Positions 51,797 to 61,214 of a DNA stretch of 64,000 nt are shown one piece after another; position 1 is the first letter of the stretch, and the number at the start of each line of letters is the position of its first letter. This DNA is from Streptomyces sp. 6-11-2 (lineage in GTDB: Bacteria > Actinomycetota > Actinomycetes > Streptomycetales > Streptomycetaceae), in contig NZ_BJOR01000001.1 in assembly GCF_006540305.1 (NCBI RefSeq), forward strand, positions 1,984,001 through 2,048,000, in the 5' to 3' direction. Under the pieces are notes generated by a model. The model had not been told where the DNA came from and made no database searches. It worked only from the letters and a program-made list of their open reading frames with translations. The position numbers and the translations under genes were made by a program.

Positions 51797-53221
51797 CTAC
51801 TTCTCGGTCGGCTCCTGGCTGCCGGAGCCGTCGGTGCCGGACTCCGAGGACTCGGCGGTCTCGGCGGTCTCGGGGGTCGCGGCGGACTCCACGGTCTCGG
51901 GGGTCGCGGCGGACTCCGAGGTCTCGGCGGACTCCACGGTCTCGGGGGTCGCGGCGGACTCGGCGGTCTCCGCGGGCTCCGAGGTCTCGGCCGACCCGGA
52001 CGGCTCAGCCGTCTCGCCGACCTCCGCGGCCACCGCCGCCGACGTCGCCGCCGACTCCGCGAGGACCTCGTCGGCCACGAGCTCCGCGGCCTCCTTGGCG
52101 GCCGTGAGCAGCACGGTGTCCTGCGGGGCCTGGTCCTCGAAGTTCTCCGGGTGGTGGCAGGCCACCTGCTGACCGGGCTTCAGCTCCTTGAGCGGCGGCT
52201 CGGTCGTACGGCAGATCTCCGTCGCCTTCCAGCACCGGGTGTGGAAGCGGCAGCCGCTCGGCGGGGCGATCGGCGAGGGCACGTCGCCCTTGAGCAGGAT
52301 GCGCTCGCTCTTGGCGCTCTTGCGGCTGGGGTCCGGGATCGGGACGGCCGACATGAGCGCCTTGGTGTACGGGTGCATCGGCGCCTTGTAGAGCGACTCG
52401 CGGTCGGCCAGCTCCACGATCTTGCCGAGGTACATCACCGCGATCCGGTCCGAGACGTGCCGGACGACCGACAGGTCGTGCGCGATGATCACGTACGTCA
52501 GGCCGAGCTCCTGCTGGAGGTCGTCCAGCAGGTTGACGACCTGCGCCTGGATCGACACGTCGAGCGCGGAGACCGGCTCGTCGGCCACGACGAGCTTCGG
52601 GTTGAGCGCGAGCGCCCGGGCGATGCCGATGCGCTGGCGCTGACCGCCGGAGAACTCGTGCGGATAGCGGTTGTAGTGCTCGGGGTTGAGACCGACCACC
52701 GACAGCAGCCGCTGCACTTCCTTCTTGATCCCGCCCTCGGGCTCGACGCCCTGGAGCCGGAAGGGAGCGCCGACGATCGTGCCGATGGTGTGGCGCGGGT
52801 TCAGCGACGAGTACGGGTCCTGGAAGATCATCTGCACATCACGGCGCAGCGGGCGCATGCCGCTCACCCCGAGGTGCGTGATGTCCTTGCCCTCGAACTC
52901 GATGCTGCCCGCGGTCGGTTCGAGCAGCCGGGTGATCAGCCGGCCCATCGTCGACTTGCCGCAGCCGGACTCGCCCACGACACCGAGGGTCTCGCCGGAG
53001 CGGACCTCGAAGTCGATACCGTCGACCGCGCGCACCGCTCCGACCTGGCGCTGGAGCAGGCCCTTCCGGATGGGGAAGTGCTTCTGCAGGCCGGTCACCT
53101 TGAGCAGGACCTCGCCCGGGGCGGCGTCCTTGGTGAGGGTGGCCGTGCCGGAGGCCCCGTCCTCGGCGCCGTCGCTCTGTGCAGGGATGCTCACTGCCTT
53201 GTCCTCTGCGTTCTCACTCAC
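51797..53221 (-). CDS. oligopeptide ABC transporter ATP-binding protein (OppF/DppF type) with repetitive acidic tail
   Basis: 474 residues. The ATPase core (about 40-370) has Walker A ([14 protein letters not shown]), Q-loop ([12 protein letters not shown]), signature ([14 protein letters not shown]), Walker B ([12 protein letters not shown]), the H-loop His ([11 protein letters not shown]) and the oligopeptide/dipeptide C-terminal Cys cluster ([17 protein letters not shown]). Beyond it is a roughly 100-residue tail dominated by Glu, Ala, Thr and Ser, with repeats such as [11 protein letters not shown]. Most OppF proteins end soon after the Cys cluster. The GTG start overlaps the previous gene's stop (GTGA). 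Confidence 0.93.
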   Translation of the reverse strand: MSENAEDKAVSIPAQSDGAEDGASGTATLTKDAAPGEVLLKVTGLQKHFPIRKGLLQRQVGAVRAVDGIDFEVRSGETLGVVGESGCGKSTMGRLITRLLEPTAGSIEFEGKDITHLGVSGMRPLRRDVQMIFQDPYSSLNPRHTIGTIVGAPFRLQGVEPEGGIKKEVQRLLSVVGLNPEHYNRYPHEFSGGQRQRIGIARALALNPKLVVADEPVSALDVSIQAQVVNLLDDLQQELGLTYVIIAHDLSVVRHVSDRIAVMYLGKIVELADRESLYKAPMHPYTKALMSAVPIPDPSRKSAKSERILLKGDVPSPIAPPSGCRFHTRCWKATEICRTTEPPLKELKPGQQVACHHPENFEDQAPQDTVLLTAAKEAAELVADEVLAESAATSAAVAAEVGETAEPSGSAETSEPAETAESAATPETVESAETSESAATPETVESAATPETAETAESSESGTDGSGSQEPTEK

Positions 53222-54315
53222 AGCTTCGGCGCAATCTCTTCGGTCCAGATCCGCTCCCGCTGCTCCTGCGTCATGTGGCAGGCGGCCCAGTGCTGGCTGC
53301 CGACCTCGGTCAGCTCGGGGCGGACCGTGCGGGTGACGTTGTCCTTCGGGACGTCGGCGTACGGGCAGCGCGGGTTGAACGCGCAGCCGGACGGAACGTT
53401 GATCAGGGAGGGCGGGGACCCCTTGACGGGGATGAGCCGCTCCTGCTGATCGCGGTCCAGACGCGGCATCGAGCCGAGCAGGCCCCAGGTGTAGGGGTGC
53501 CGGGGCTCGTAGAACACCTTCTCGGCCGGTCCGCGCTCGACGCAGCGGCCGCCGTACATCACCAGGAGGTCGTCGGCCAGTTCGGCGACGACGCCCAGGT
53601 CGTGGGTGATGATGATGACCGCGGAGCCGAACTCCTTCTGCAGATCGCGGATCAGGTCGAGGATCTGCGCCTGCACGGTGACGTCCAGGGCGGTGGTCGG
53701 CTCGTCCGCGATGAGCAGTTCGGGGTTGTTCACCAGCGACATCGCGATCATCGCGCGCTGACGCATACCGCCGGAGAACTCGTGCGGGTAGTTGTCCACA
53801 CGCTTGTCCGGCTGCGGGATGCCCACCCGGTCGAGCATTTCGACGGCCCGCTTGCGGGCGGTCTTCTTGTCGACGTTGTTGTGGATCCGGTACGCCTCCA
53901 CGATCTGCTGACCGATCGTGTAGTACGGGTGCAGCGCGGACAGCGGGTCCTGGAAGATCATCGCCATCTCGCGGCCGCGCATCTTCCGCACGTGGTCGGG
54001 ATCGGCGGACAGCAGCTCGGTGCCGTTCAGCCAGATCTCGCCGGAGATGCGTGCCTTGCGCTTGCCGTACTGGCCGGCGGTGTGCAGGCCCATGATGCCC
54101 AGCGAGGTCACCGACTTGCCGGAGCCCGACTCGCCCACGATGCCGAGGGTCTTGCCCTTCTCCAGCTTGAAGCTGAGCCCGTCGACGGACTTCACCAGGC
54201 CGTCGTCGGTCGGGAAGTGCACCTTCAGGTCGCGTACTTCGAGGAAGGAGGTCGAAGCGGGCGAGGCGGCGGTGGGTTCGCCCACGGCGGCGTCGCTCTT
54301 GCTGAGTTCGGTCAT
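53218..54315 (-). CDS. oligopeptide ABC transporter ATP-binding protein (OppD/DppD type)
   Basis: 365 residues with Walker A ([14 protein letters not shown]), Q-loop ([12 protein letters not shown]), signature ([14 protein letters not shown]), Walker B ([12 protein letters not shown]) and a C-terminal Cys-bearing oligopeptide domain ([15 protein letters not shown]). It pairs with the OppF-type subunit to power import. Start and stop codons overlap the neighbouring genes by 4 bases at both ends (ATGA and GTGA), indicating coupled translation. Confidence 0.95.
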   Translation of the reverse strand: MTELSKSDAAVGEPTAASPASTSFLEVRDLKVHFPTDDGLVKSVDGLSFKLEKGKTLGIVGESGSGKSVTSLGIMGLHTAGQYGKRKARISGEIWLNGTELLSADPDHVRKMRGREMAMIFQDPLSALHPYYTIGQQIVEAYRIHNNVDKKTARKRAVEMLDRVGIPQPDKRVDNYPHEFSGGMRQRAMIAMSLVNNPELLIADEPTTALDVTVQAQILDLIRDLQKEFGSAVIIITHDLGVVAELADDLLVMYGGRCVERGPAEKVFYEPRHPYTWGLLGSMPRLDRDQQERLIPVKGSPPSLINVPSGCAFNPRCPYADVPKDNVTRTVRPELTEVGSQHWAACHMTQEQRERIWTEEIAPKL

Positions 54316-55310
54316 GCGAGCCTCACTCGGGGGTCGATCACGGCGTACAGGACGTCCACCACGAGGTTGGCGATGAGCACCGCGAGAGAGGTGATCAGAA
54401 CGACACCCAGGATGATGGGCAGGTCCTGGGTCTTGATGGCGTTGAGCACCGCCTGGCCGAGGCCGGGCAGGCTGAACGTCGTCTCGGTCAGGATCGCGCC
54501 GCCGATGAGGGCGCCGAGGTCCATGCCGAGCATGGTCAGGATGGGCGTCATGGTCGAGCGCATCGCGTGCTTGCCGATGACGGTCTTCTCCTGCAGGCCC
54601 TTGGCACGGGCCGTGCGGATGTAGTCCTCACCCAGGATCTCCAGCATGGTGGCGCGGGTGATACGGGCGTACATCGCCGCGTAGAGGAACGCCAGCGTGA
54701 TCCAGGGCAGGATCATGCCGCCGAGCCAGCCGGTGAAACTGTGGCCGAGGGGTACGAACTCCCCGTCGATCCAGTTCAGGCCGAACGCGAAGATCGCCAG
54801 GCTGAGCATGCCGGTGAAGTAGATGGGGAGCGAGACACCACCGAGGGCGACCAGCATCGCGCCCCGGTCCCACAGGCTGCCCCGCTTGAGCGCGGAGAGC
54901 ACACCCGCGGCGACACCGAAGAGAAGCCACAGCACGGCGGCACCGAGCGCCAGTCCCAGGGTCACCGGGAAGCGGTCGGTCAGCACCGGCCAGACGGCCT
55001 GCTCGCTGCGGAAGGAGTAGCCGAAGCACGGCGCGGCGCAGTGGGTGACGTCGCCACCGGCCGCGTAGGTGCGGCCGACGAAGATGCCCTTGAAGAACTC
55101 CCAGACCTGGGCGTAGACCGGTTCGGCCAGACCCAGCTTCTGCCGCACCGCCTCGATGGCGGCAGGGTCGGCCTGCTTGCCTATGAAGTTGGTGGCCACG
55201 TCGACGCCCGCCCACTTGGGGACGAGGAAGAAGATGCTGAAGACCACCAGGATGATGACCACCAGCATCACGGCGGCGGCGAACAACCGCCTGATGAGGT
55301 AAGCGAGCAC
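54312..55310 (-). CDS. oligopeptide ABC transporter permease (OppB/DppB type)
   Basis: 332 residues with about six TM helices. The N-terminal [20 protein letters not shown] is the standard OppB opening. The cytoplasmic coupling EAA loop is [20 protein letters not shown], and the C-terminal [10 protein letters not shown] is the family end. It has an extracytoplasmic insertion with two cysteines ([14 protein letters not shown]). The start is a GTG. It follows the binding-protein gene after an 84-base gap with a hairpin, and its stop overlaps the OppD-type start. Confidence 0.94.
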   Translation of the reverse strand: MLAYLIRRLFAAAVMLVVIILVVFSIFFLVPKWAGVDVATNFIGKQADPAAIEAVRQKLGLAEPVYAQVWEFFKGIFVGRTYAAGGDVTHCAAPCFGYSFRSEQAVWPVLTDRFPVTLGLALGAAVLWLLFGVAAGVLSALKRGSLWDRGAMLVALGGVSLPIYFTGMLSLAIFAFGLNWIDGEFVPLGHSFTGWLGGMILPWITLAFLYAAMYARITRATMLEILGEDYIRTARAKGLQEKTVIGKHAMRSTMTPILTMLGMDLGALIGGAILTETTFSLPGLGQAVLNAIKTQDLPIILGVVLITSLAVLIANLVVDVLYAVIDPRVRLA

Positions 55311-55326
55311 AGCTTACGGCCCGCCG

Positions 55327-55370
55327 CGGGACCGCGGACCTCCGGATGTTTTCCGGGGTCCGCGGTCCCG
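55327..55370 (-). terminator. hairpin between binding-protein and permease genes
   Basis: CGGGACCGCGGACC (55327-55340) and GGTCCGCGGTCCCG (55357-55370) pair perfectly, with a second CCGG/CCGG stem inside. It sits 50 bases past the binding-protein stop. Such hairpins often let the binding protein be made in excess over the membrane components. Confidence 0.8.
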
Positions 55371-55420
55371 CCGCGCCGGCCTTCACCTGCCTTTCGTGCC
55401 GTACGGCGGGTGTGCCGGGT

Positions 55421-57226
55421 TTACTTCGAGGACTTCAGGCCGAGGTTGACGAAGTCGTACTGGCCGCTGTAGCCGGCCGACGTGTAGACGTTCGCCAGCC
55501 GGTCCGAGCGCCAGTTGATGAACCGCTCGAAGACGAAGGGCAGGTAGTAGCCGCCCTCCATGACCTTGTGGTTGATCTGCGTGGCGATCTCGGCCTTCTT
55601 GGCGTCGTCGAGCGAGTTGACGTAGTCGTCGAACAGGCCGTCGATCGCCTTGTCCTTGATCAGGGCGTAGTTGTTGTTACCGCTCTGCAGGATGTACTTG
55701 CTGTTCCACAGCGGCAGACCGTAGCCCTGGACGGACGGGAAGTCCGGGCCCCAGCCCATGATGATGATGCCGTAGCCCTTCTTCTTCACGTTCGAGGGGC
55801 TGCCGATGATGCCGGCGGTCTGCGAGCCGTCGTACTGGTCGATCTGGACGTCGACGCCGATCTTCTTCAGCGACGCCTGGAGCGACTCGGCCGTGGCCAC
55901 CTCGACCGGCTTGTTGTTGCGGACGGCGATGGTGGTCTTGAAGCCGTTCGGCTTGCCGCAGGCCTTCAGCTCTTCCTTGGCCTTCTCGACGTTGCCGTTC
56001 TTGTTGGCGCCGGCCAGCTCGAACGGGTCGTACTTCTGGCCCTCGGCGCCCGGCACCGACGGGGGCAGCATGTTGGTGCCGATGTCACCACCGGCGACCG
56101 GGCCACCACGCGCGGTCTGGAGCGACACGTGGTCCGCGCCGTAGATCACGGCGTTGCGGCAGTGGATGTTGTCGAACGGCTTCACGCTCTGCGGGAAGAC
56201 CGCGTAACGGACGTAGCCGGAGACCGGGTTGTCCAGGTTGCCCTTGTACTTCTTCAGGGCGGTCTGGCGGCCCTGCGGCGACATACCGGTCTGGTTCAGG
56301 TCCAGGTCGTAGTCACCGGCGATCAGGCGCTGGTCGAGATCGTTGGCGTTCGAGAAGAACTTGATGGTGATCTCGTCCGGGTACGCCTTGCGGATGGGGT
56401 CCGAGGCCTGCTTCCACTCGGTGTTGCGGACCAGCTTCAGGTCCTTGCCCGGGCTGTACGACTCGAACTTGTAGGGGCCCGAGGAGAACGGGTGCAGACC
56501 GTACTTGGACTTGGTGTCCATGTCCTGGCGGACCGGGGACGCCGAGATCAGGGACAGCATCTGCTCGAAGTCCGAGTTGGCCTTCGGCAGGCGGAAGACG
56601 ATGGTCTTGTCGTCCGGCGTCTCGATCGCCTTCAGACCCAGGTGTTCCTTGTCCTTGTCCTTGTAGGGGCCCTGGTACTTGCCGTCCGGGTCCAGGACCT
56701 CCTTCAGGTAGGTCGGACCGCCGGACAGCACGTCCTGCGCCCACACGCGCTCGATGCCGTACTTGACGTCCTTGGAGGTGATCGGCTTGCCGTCCTCCCA
56801 CGTCACACCGTCACGCAGCGTGTACGTGTAGGTCTTGCCGCCGTCGCTGACCTTGGCGAGACCCGTCGCGAGGTCCGGGGTCAGCTCGGCGCCGGCCGCG
56901 CCGGGCTCCGTCTTGTTCGTGACCAGCTGGCGGCTGTAGTAGCGGGCGAAGTTCCACATCATGCCGTAGTAGCCGCGCGTGGTGTCCCACGAGTCGGCGT
57001 CCTGGGCCGCGCCGAACTTCAGCGTGCCGCCCTTCTTGGCCAGGGAGGCCTGGGCAACCTTGTTGTTGGCCGCGTCGAAGCCGGCCGCGCCGCTCTTCGA
57101 ACCGCCGCCACCACCGCCGTTGCTGTCGTTGCCGCCGCCGCACGCCGCCGTGGTCAGCAGCGCGGCGACCACGGCCGCAGCGGCCATGGCCTGCTTGCGC
57201 CGCCCTGAGGTGCGTTGGGTAGTCAC
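55421..57226 (-). CDS. oligopeptide-binding lipoprotein (SBP family 5)
   Basis: 601 residues. The signal peptide (TSGRRKQAMAAAAVVAALLT) is followed by the lipobox-like TTAAC; after the Cys is a Gly/Asn-rich linker (GGGNDSNGGGGGG), then the SBP_bac_5 domain. Family segments include LTPDLATGLAKVSDGGKTYT, LRDGVTWEDGKPITSKDVKY, SSGPYKFESYSPGKDLKLVR and IIIMGWGPDFPSVQGYGLPL. It would capture peptides outside the membrane for the co-encoded importer. The GTG start has GGAGGA 9 bases upstream; a longer frame upstream is rejected. It is second in the operon. Confidence 0.94.
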   Translation of the reverse strand: MTTQRTSGRRKQAMAAAAVVAALLTTAACGGGNDSNGGGGGGSKSGAAGFDAANNKVAQASLAKKGGTLKFGAAQDADSWDTTRGYYGMMWNFARYYSRQLVTNKTEPGAAGAELTPDLATGLAKVSDGGKTYTYTLRDGVTWEDGKPITSKDVKYGIERVWAQDVLSGGPTYLKEVLDPDGKYQGPYKDKDKEHLGLKAIETPDDKTIVFRLPKANSDFEQMLSLISASPVRQDMDTKSKYGLHPFSSGPYKFESYSPGKDLKLVRNTEWKQASDPIRKAYPDEITIKFFSNANDLDQRLIAGDYDLDLNQTGMSPQGRQTALKKYKGNLDNPVSGYVRYAVFPQSVKPFDNIHCRNAVIYGADHVSLQTARGGPVAGGDIGTNMLPPSVPGAEGQKYDPFELAGANKNGNVEKAKEELKACGKPNGFKTTIAVRNNKPVEVATAESLQASLKKIGVDVQIDQYDGSQTAGIIGSPSNVKKKGYGIIIMGWGPDFPSVQGYGLPLWNSKYILQSGNNNYALIKDKAIDGLFDDYVNSLDDAKKAEIATQINHKVMEGGYYLPFVFERFINWRSDRLANVYTSAGYSGQYDFVNLGLKSSK

Positions 57227-57293
57227 GTTCTCGGATCCTCCGGATAGATGAGAGACCCCGTGTGGGTGCACGGGTCGCTGGGGGTAGGGCAGT

Positions 57294-58301
57294 TCAGCGA
57301 GAGCCCTTGGGGTCGAGCGCGTCGCGCACGCCGTCGCCGAAAAGATTGAAGGCAAGGACGGTGACGAAGATCGCCACACCGGGGACCACCATGTACATGG
57401 GGTCCGCTTCGTAGTAGTCGATCGCGTTCGAGAGCATCTGACCCCACGAGGCGGTCGGCGGCTTGACGCCCACGCCGAGGAAGCTGAGCGCGGCCTCGGT
57501 GAGGATGTTGGTCGGGATCATCATGGTCGTGTACACGATGATCGGCGCCACGAGGTTGGGCAGCAGCTCCTTGAACAGGATGTAGAAGCGGCCGGCGCCG
57601 AGCGAGCGTGCCGCCTCGACGTACTCGCGTTCGCGCAGCGACAGCGTCTGGCCGCGCACCACGCGGCCGATGTAGGGCCAGCCGAAGAAACCGATGACCA
57701 GGATCATCACGAAGACGCGCACACCCGTGCCGGTCAGGCCGAGCATCTCGTTCGGCATGACGGAGACCAGCGCGATGATGAACAGCAGCTGCGGGAAGGC
57801 GAGCAGGCCGTCCATGACCCGGCTGATGGCCGCGTCCACCCAGCCGCCGAAGAAACCGGCGAGGATGCCGAGGATGGTGCCCAGGATGACGGCGACGACG
57901 GCGGACAGGAAGCCCACGAGCAGCGAGATCTGGGCGCCGTAGACGATGCGGGCGAAGATGTCGCGGCCGCTGACCGGCTCGACGCCGAGGAGGTGGTCGC
58001 CGCTCATGCCGCCGAGGGAACCCTTGGGGGTGCCGAAGAGCGGGTCGATCAGGTCCTCGTGGTGCAGCTCGGGGTCCTGACCGGCCAGGTGCGCGATCAC
58101 GGGCGCGAGCAGCGCGACCAGGATGAGGAGGAGCACGACGATGCCGCCCGTCAGGGCGAGCTTGTCCCGCTTGAGGCGCTCCCAGGCGATCCGGCCCAGG
58201 GAACGCCCCTGTACGGCCTTGGCAGCGACGTTGGCGGCCGTCGCCTCGTCGGCAGCGCTCGGGGCCGCTTCCGCGGTCGGCTCGTGCAGTGGTGCCGTCA
58301 T
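57294..58301 (-). CDS. oligopeptide ABC transporter permease (OppC/DppC type)
   Basis: 335 residues: a cytoplasmic Ala-rich N-terminus, then the OppC N-terminal helix (LALTGGIVVLLLILVALLAP), an extracytoplasmic loop (HLLGVEPVSGRDIFARIVYG) and five more helices with the EAA loop (YVEAARSLGAGRFYILFKEL). The end NLFGDGVRDALDPKGSR is the family's cytoplasmic C-terminus. It is the first gene of the operon, which is an unusual position for this subunit. The ATG has only a distant GAGAGGGG upstream. Confidence 0.94.
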   Translation of the reverse strand: MTAPLHEPTAEAAPSAADEATAANVAAKAVQGRSLGRIAWERLKRDKLALTGGIVVLLLILVALLAPVIAHLAGQDPELHHEDLIDPLFGTPKGSLGGMSGDHLLGVEPVSGRDIFARIVYGAQISLLVGFLSAVVAVILGTILGILAGFFGGWVDAAISRVMDGLLAFPQLLFIIALVSVMPNEMLGLTGTGVRVFVMILVIGFFGWPYIGRVVRGQTLSLREREYVEAARSLGAGRFYILFKELLPNLVAPIIVYTTMMIPTNILTEAALSFLGVGVKPPTASWGQMLSNAIDYYEADPMYMVVPGVAIFVTVLAFNLFGDGVRDALDPKGSR

Positions 58302-58620
58302 CTGGCAGGGACCCCTCTCAACCGGCGGTGGCCGGCCCGCGCTTGCCGCTGTGGCGGCTGTTCAGTCCGTCGTACACAGGGGCGAACGCCCCCTTGGAGC
58401 GGGAGTCTTCAACGCCATGGTGATCTGTTGCCAGTCTTGGCGGTGAATGGATGCGCAAACGTGATGCGGGTTAAGGGGTTCCGTTATCCGGACAGTGGGT
58501 AACGGGGGTCGGACATGGACCAGTTGGGGCGGCCCACAGCAAAAGCGGACCATCCGCATCCATCTACGCGCGCAGAGGGTCACCGGTGCGAGAGCCCTGC
58601 GGGCGGACGGACCGGACGGA
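58302..58620 (-). promoter_or_regulatory. upstream region of the oligopeptide operon
   Basis: A 319-base gap without genes. It contains a small hairpin GGGGCG-AA-CGCCCC at 58379-58392, within the presumed leader, and an inverted repeat CCGTTA/TAACGG at 58481-58505 that may be an operator. The promoter should lie here but I cannot fix its elements. Nothing else is seen. Confidence 0.45.
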
Positions 58621-59415
58621 TCAGTAGCCGCCGCGCACCGGCGGATAGCCGTAGCCGGCCGCCGGAGCCTGGGCGGGTGCCGCGTGGGTCTCCCGGTCGT
58701 AGAACGGGCGGGAGTTGGCGCGCAGCCACATCGCGACCGGGTCGTACTCGTCGGACATCGCGACCGTCGACACCGGCAGCCCGTCGGGGACGGCGCCGAT
58801 GGACTGCTGCATCATCACGCGCACCGAGTCGACGGCCGGCGGCGAGGTGTCGTACACGTCGAGGCCGATGGCGAGATACGGCGCCCCGAGCGCGGGCCGC
58901 ACCCAGGTGCGGCGCAGCGAGCGCAGGGCCGGGGTACGGTGTGCGTTCTGGGTGAGCAGGGCGTAGAACTGCGAGGCCTCCACGGCGGGTTCGGACAGCC
59001 GGAGCGGGCCCGCGGGCTGCCGGTCCAGACCGGTGGCGATACGGCGCAGGTCCAGCCACGGGATGCCGATGCCGCCGCCCGGGGCGTGCGGGTTCAGCCA
59101 GAGGCCGTAGTGGTCGGGGTAGAGGGTGCGGGCCACGTCGAGGCCGTCCACGACCTCGTACGAACGGTTCCAGCCGCTCGCCGACAGCTCCTGGGCGGAG
59201 GTCACGCAGGGCGCGTAGCCGTGGCCGTCGACCTCCATGTGGCCGTACTGGGCGTCGGGGGAACCCGCCTGGCCGTGCCAGAGCAGCATCCAGACCTGGC
59301 CGGAGGAGGGGGTCGCCAGCGCGCGCAGCAGCGCCTCGTAGGCGTCGTAACGCCCGGGCGTCACCTGGCGCAGCGTCTGCTCGACCTGTCCGGCCGTGGT
59401 GCCGCTGGCGCTCAC
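58621..59415 (-). CDS. SseB-like (enhanced serine sensitivity family) C-terminal domain protein
   Basis: 264 residues from a GTG (VSASGTTAGQVEQTLRQVTP) with GGAGGGG 8 bases upstream. It has a first domain with YDAYEALLRALATPSSGQVW and an SseB-like C-terminal domain (LGAPYLAIGLDVYDTSPPAV, then LPVSTVAMSDEYDPVAMWLR and ANSRPFYDRE). The ending closely resembles that of the neighbouring SseB-like protein (ADWMRENVRPFYQHAH), so the two are paralogues. The name comes from an E. coli protein affecting serine sensitivity; the molecular role is unknown. Confidence 0.8.
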   Translation of the reverse strand: MSASGTTAGQVEQTLRQVTPGRYDAYEALLRALATPSSGQVWMLLWHGQAGSPDAQYGHMEVDGHGYAPCVTSAQELSASGWNRSYEVVDGLDVARTLYPDHYGLWLNPHAPGGGIGIPWLDLRRIATGLDRQPAGPLRLSEPAVEASQFYALLTQNAHRTPALRSLRRTWVRPALGAPYLAIGLDVYDTSPPAVDSVRVMMQQSIGAVPDGLPVSTVAMSDEYDPVAMWLRANSRPFYDRETHAAPAQAPAAGYGYPPVRGGY

Positions 59416-59473
59416 TTGTACCGCCCCTCCATACAACCGACGTTTCGACCGAGCCGTGGGTCCGGGCCTGTCG

Positions 59474-59515
59474 TCACCTTCCCGTCGTCCGCCCGGCGGG
59501 CAGGCGGGAAAGTGA
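59474..59515 (-). terminator. hairpin between the two SseB-like genes
   Basis: TCAC and TTCCCG on the left pair with CGGGAA and GTGA on the right, and GCCCG/CGGGC closes the centre. It lies about 100 bases past the stop of the upstream SseB-like gene and suggests separate transcripts. Confidence 0.6.
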
Positions 59516-59612
59516 CGGCACGCCTAGCTTAAGCCGCCGTCCGGCGGCCGGGGACTCGCCGTGCGCCGCCGACTGCGGATCGTGTGCGCTTCTCCGGCGT
59601 CCCTGGTCGGGC

Positions 59613-60404
59613 TCAGTGGGCGTGCTGGTAGAACGGGCGGACGTTCTCCCTCATCCAGTCCGCCACGGGATCCTGGGCCACGTCCAGGAGGACCAGGTTG
59701 ACCGGCCACCTGGCCGGGGTCCTGGTCAGGGCGCGGCCCAGGGCTTCCAGGGGGCCGGCCTGCGGGTCGCCCTCCCACTGGGACAGTTCGACGCCTATGA
59801 ACATGACCGGTTCGTCCGTCTCGACGGCGGCCAGGCAGCGGCGGGCGGTGCCGATCACACCGGTCTCGGCGAACTCGGCACTGGCGGCGGCGAGGAAGTC
59901 CACCGGGTCGTCCTGCCAGTCCGGTTCGAAGAGGCGGACGCGGCCGCCGCTCGACGGGCCGTCCAGGTGGGTGCGCCCCACCCGGCACAATTCGGCCACG
60001 GCGGCCGGCGGCAGCGGGACGCCGACCACGCCGTCCGGGTTGAGCGCGATGCCGGCCTGCGGGGGCAGTCCGCGCGCGAAGTCGACGGCGGGCGCGACGG
60101 TGTACGCCATGTGCGGGCCCACGACCTGGCGGAACTGCTCCTCGGAGCTGAAGACCGGCACGTATGCCTGGCCGTCGATCTCCAGCGTGGGCAGGTCGAG
60201 CGGGCCGCTGCGCGGACCGCCGCCGCTGGGGAGGGGCACCCAGACGAGGCTGCGGCCGAGGACCTCGACGATCCGGCCACCGGCGGTCGGGACGCCGAGG
60301 GAGGCGGACAGCACCTCCTCCAGCTCGTTGCCGGGCCATCCGCCGTGCGGATGGGATTGCGCCTGTGCCGGAAGGTCCGCGGAGAAGTCCGCCGGGAAGT
60401 CCAT
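59613..60404 (-). CDS. SseB-like (enhanced serine sensitivity family) protein
   Basis: 263 residues. The N-terminal part has the SseB pattern LPTLEIDGQAYVPVFSSEEQ followed by FRQVV and ALNPDGVVGVPLPPAAVAEL. The C-terminal part (VMFIGVELSQWEGDPQAGPL, VNLVLLDVAQDPVADWMREN) matches the SseB C-terminal domain. It has no membrane helices. The ATG is MDFPADFSADLPAQAQ. It lies within 2 kb of the riboswitch-controlled gcvT-gcvH-glyA genes, which interconvert glycine and serine, so a link to serine metabolism is worth considering but unproven. Confidence 0.82.
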   Translation of the reverse strand: MDFPADFSADLPAQAQSHPHGGWPGNELEEVLSASLGVPTAGGRIVEVLGRSLVWVPLPSGGGPRSGPLDLPTLEIDGQAYVPVFSSEEQFRQVVGPHMAYTVAPAVDFARGLPPQAGIALNPDGVVGVPLPPAAVAELCRVGRTHLDGPSSGGRVRLFEPDWQDDPVDFLAAASAEFAETGVIGTARRCLAAVETDEPVMFIGVELSQWEGDPQAGPLEALGRALTRTPARWPVNLVLLDVAQDPVADWMRENVRPFYQHAH

Positions 60405-61214
60405 CTGCTACCGCCTGCTGTGAACACTGCTGTGGCCGAAAGGCTATCGGGTACACGCCCGAACCTCACGGAAAATCCCATGACCGGACCCCCCGACGCT
60501 CCACGCGAGCACCCCCGGCGGCCGACCGCATCACCGACTCGCGGGCCAACCGGCCACCCACCGCGAGACGCGCCTCGGCACGTCGGCCCGGACGGCCTGC
60601 GGCACCGGACGGGACTCCGCGCGCAGGGCTGCCCACGGCCCTCGGACCGCGAACTCGATCCACCGCGACAGCACCGGCCGCCTCCCGGTCCAGCGGAGCC
60701 GCAGCCCCCGGCAGGGCAGCGGTGACGCCAGAGGGCCTACCGGTGGGACACCGCGCCCTGATCCGGTCAGCGGTCCGCGTGCTGCGCCCGCCGGGCCCGG
60801 CGGGCGGGTGTCGGCGCGGTGGGCGGGTCACGCGAGGTCGGCAGGAGCACGCCCGGCGGACGGCCTCCGACGCCGGACGGGACTCCGCGCGCAGGGCTGC
60901 CCACGGCCCTCGGACCGCGAACTCGGCCCGCCGCGACAGCACCGGCCGCCTCCCGGTCCAGCGGAGCCGCAGCCCCCGGCAGGACAGCGGTGGCGCCAGA
61001 GGCGCCTGCCGCGCGACGCCGCGCCCTGTCCGGGCGGCGCGCGGCGCGTCTCGGTCCGGCCGGTGGTCGGCGAGTCACGCGCCGCGCCGCCGGCCGCTGG
61101 GCCCGGGGTGAGGCCGGGCATTCGCGCGAGGCGGCGGGGGCGTGTCCCATGGGCGGCCTCCGGCGCCGGGCCGGGCTCCGCGTGCGAGCCGCCGTGACGG
61201 GCCGCGTGTGGTTC
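60405..61214. repeat. non-coding block with a long direct repeat
   Basis: About 810 bases without a credible gene. A 143-base segment at 60591-60733 recurs at 60859-61001 with only 8 mismatches, and similarity continues weakly after each copy, giving a period of 268 bases. A third, partial and more diverged start is at about 61152-61185. The sequence contains palindromic GC-rich words but no perfect long hairpin. Open frames across it carry no domain and no ribosome binding site. Confidence 0.82.

Noticed and set aside
51830..52090. Tandem repeats considered as a CRISPR-like or satellite array
   Set aside because: They are in frame, translate to a Glu/Ala/Thr/Ser tail on the ATPase, and have no fixed spacer or repeat length.
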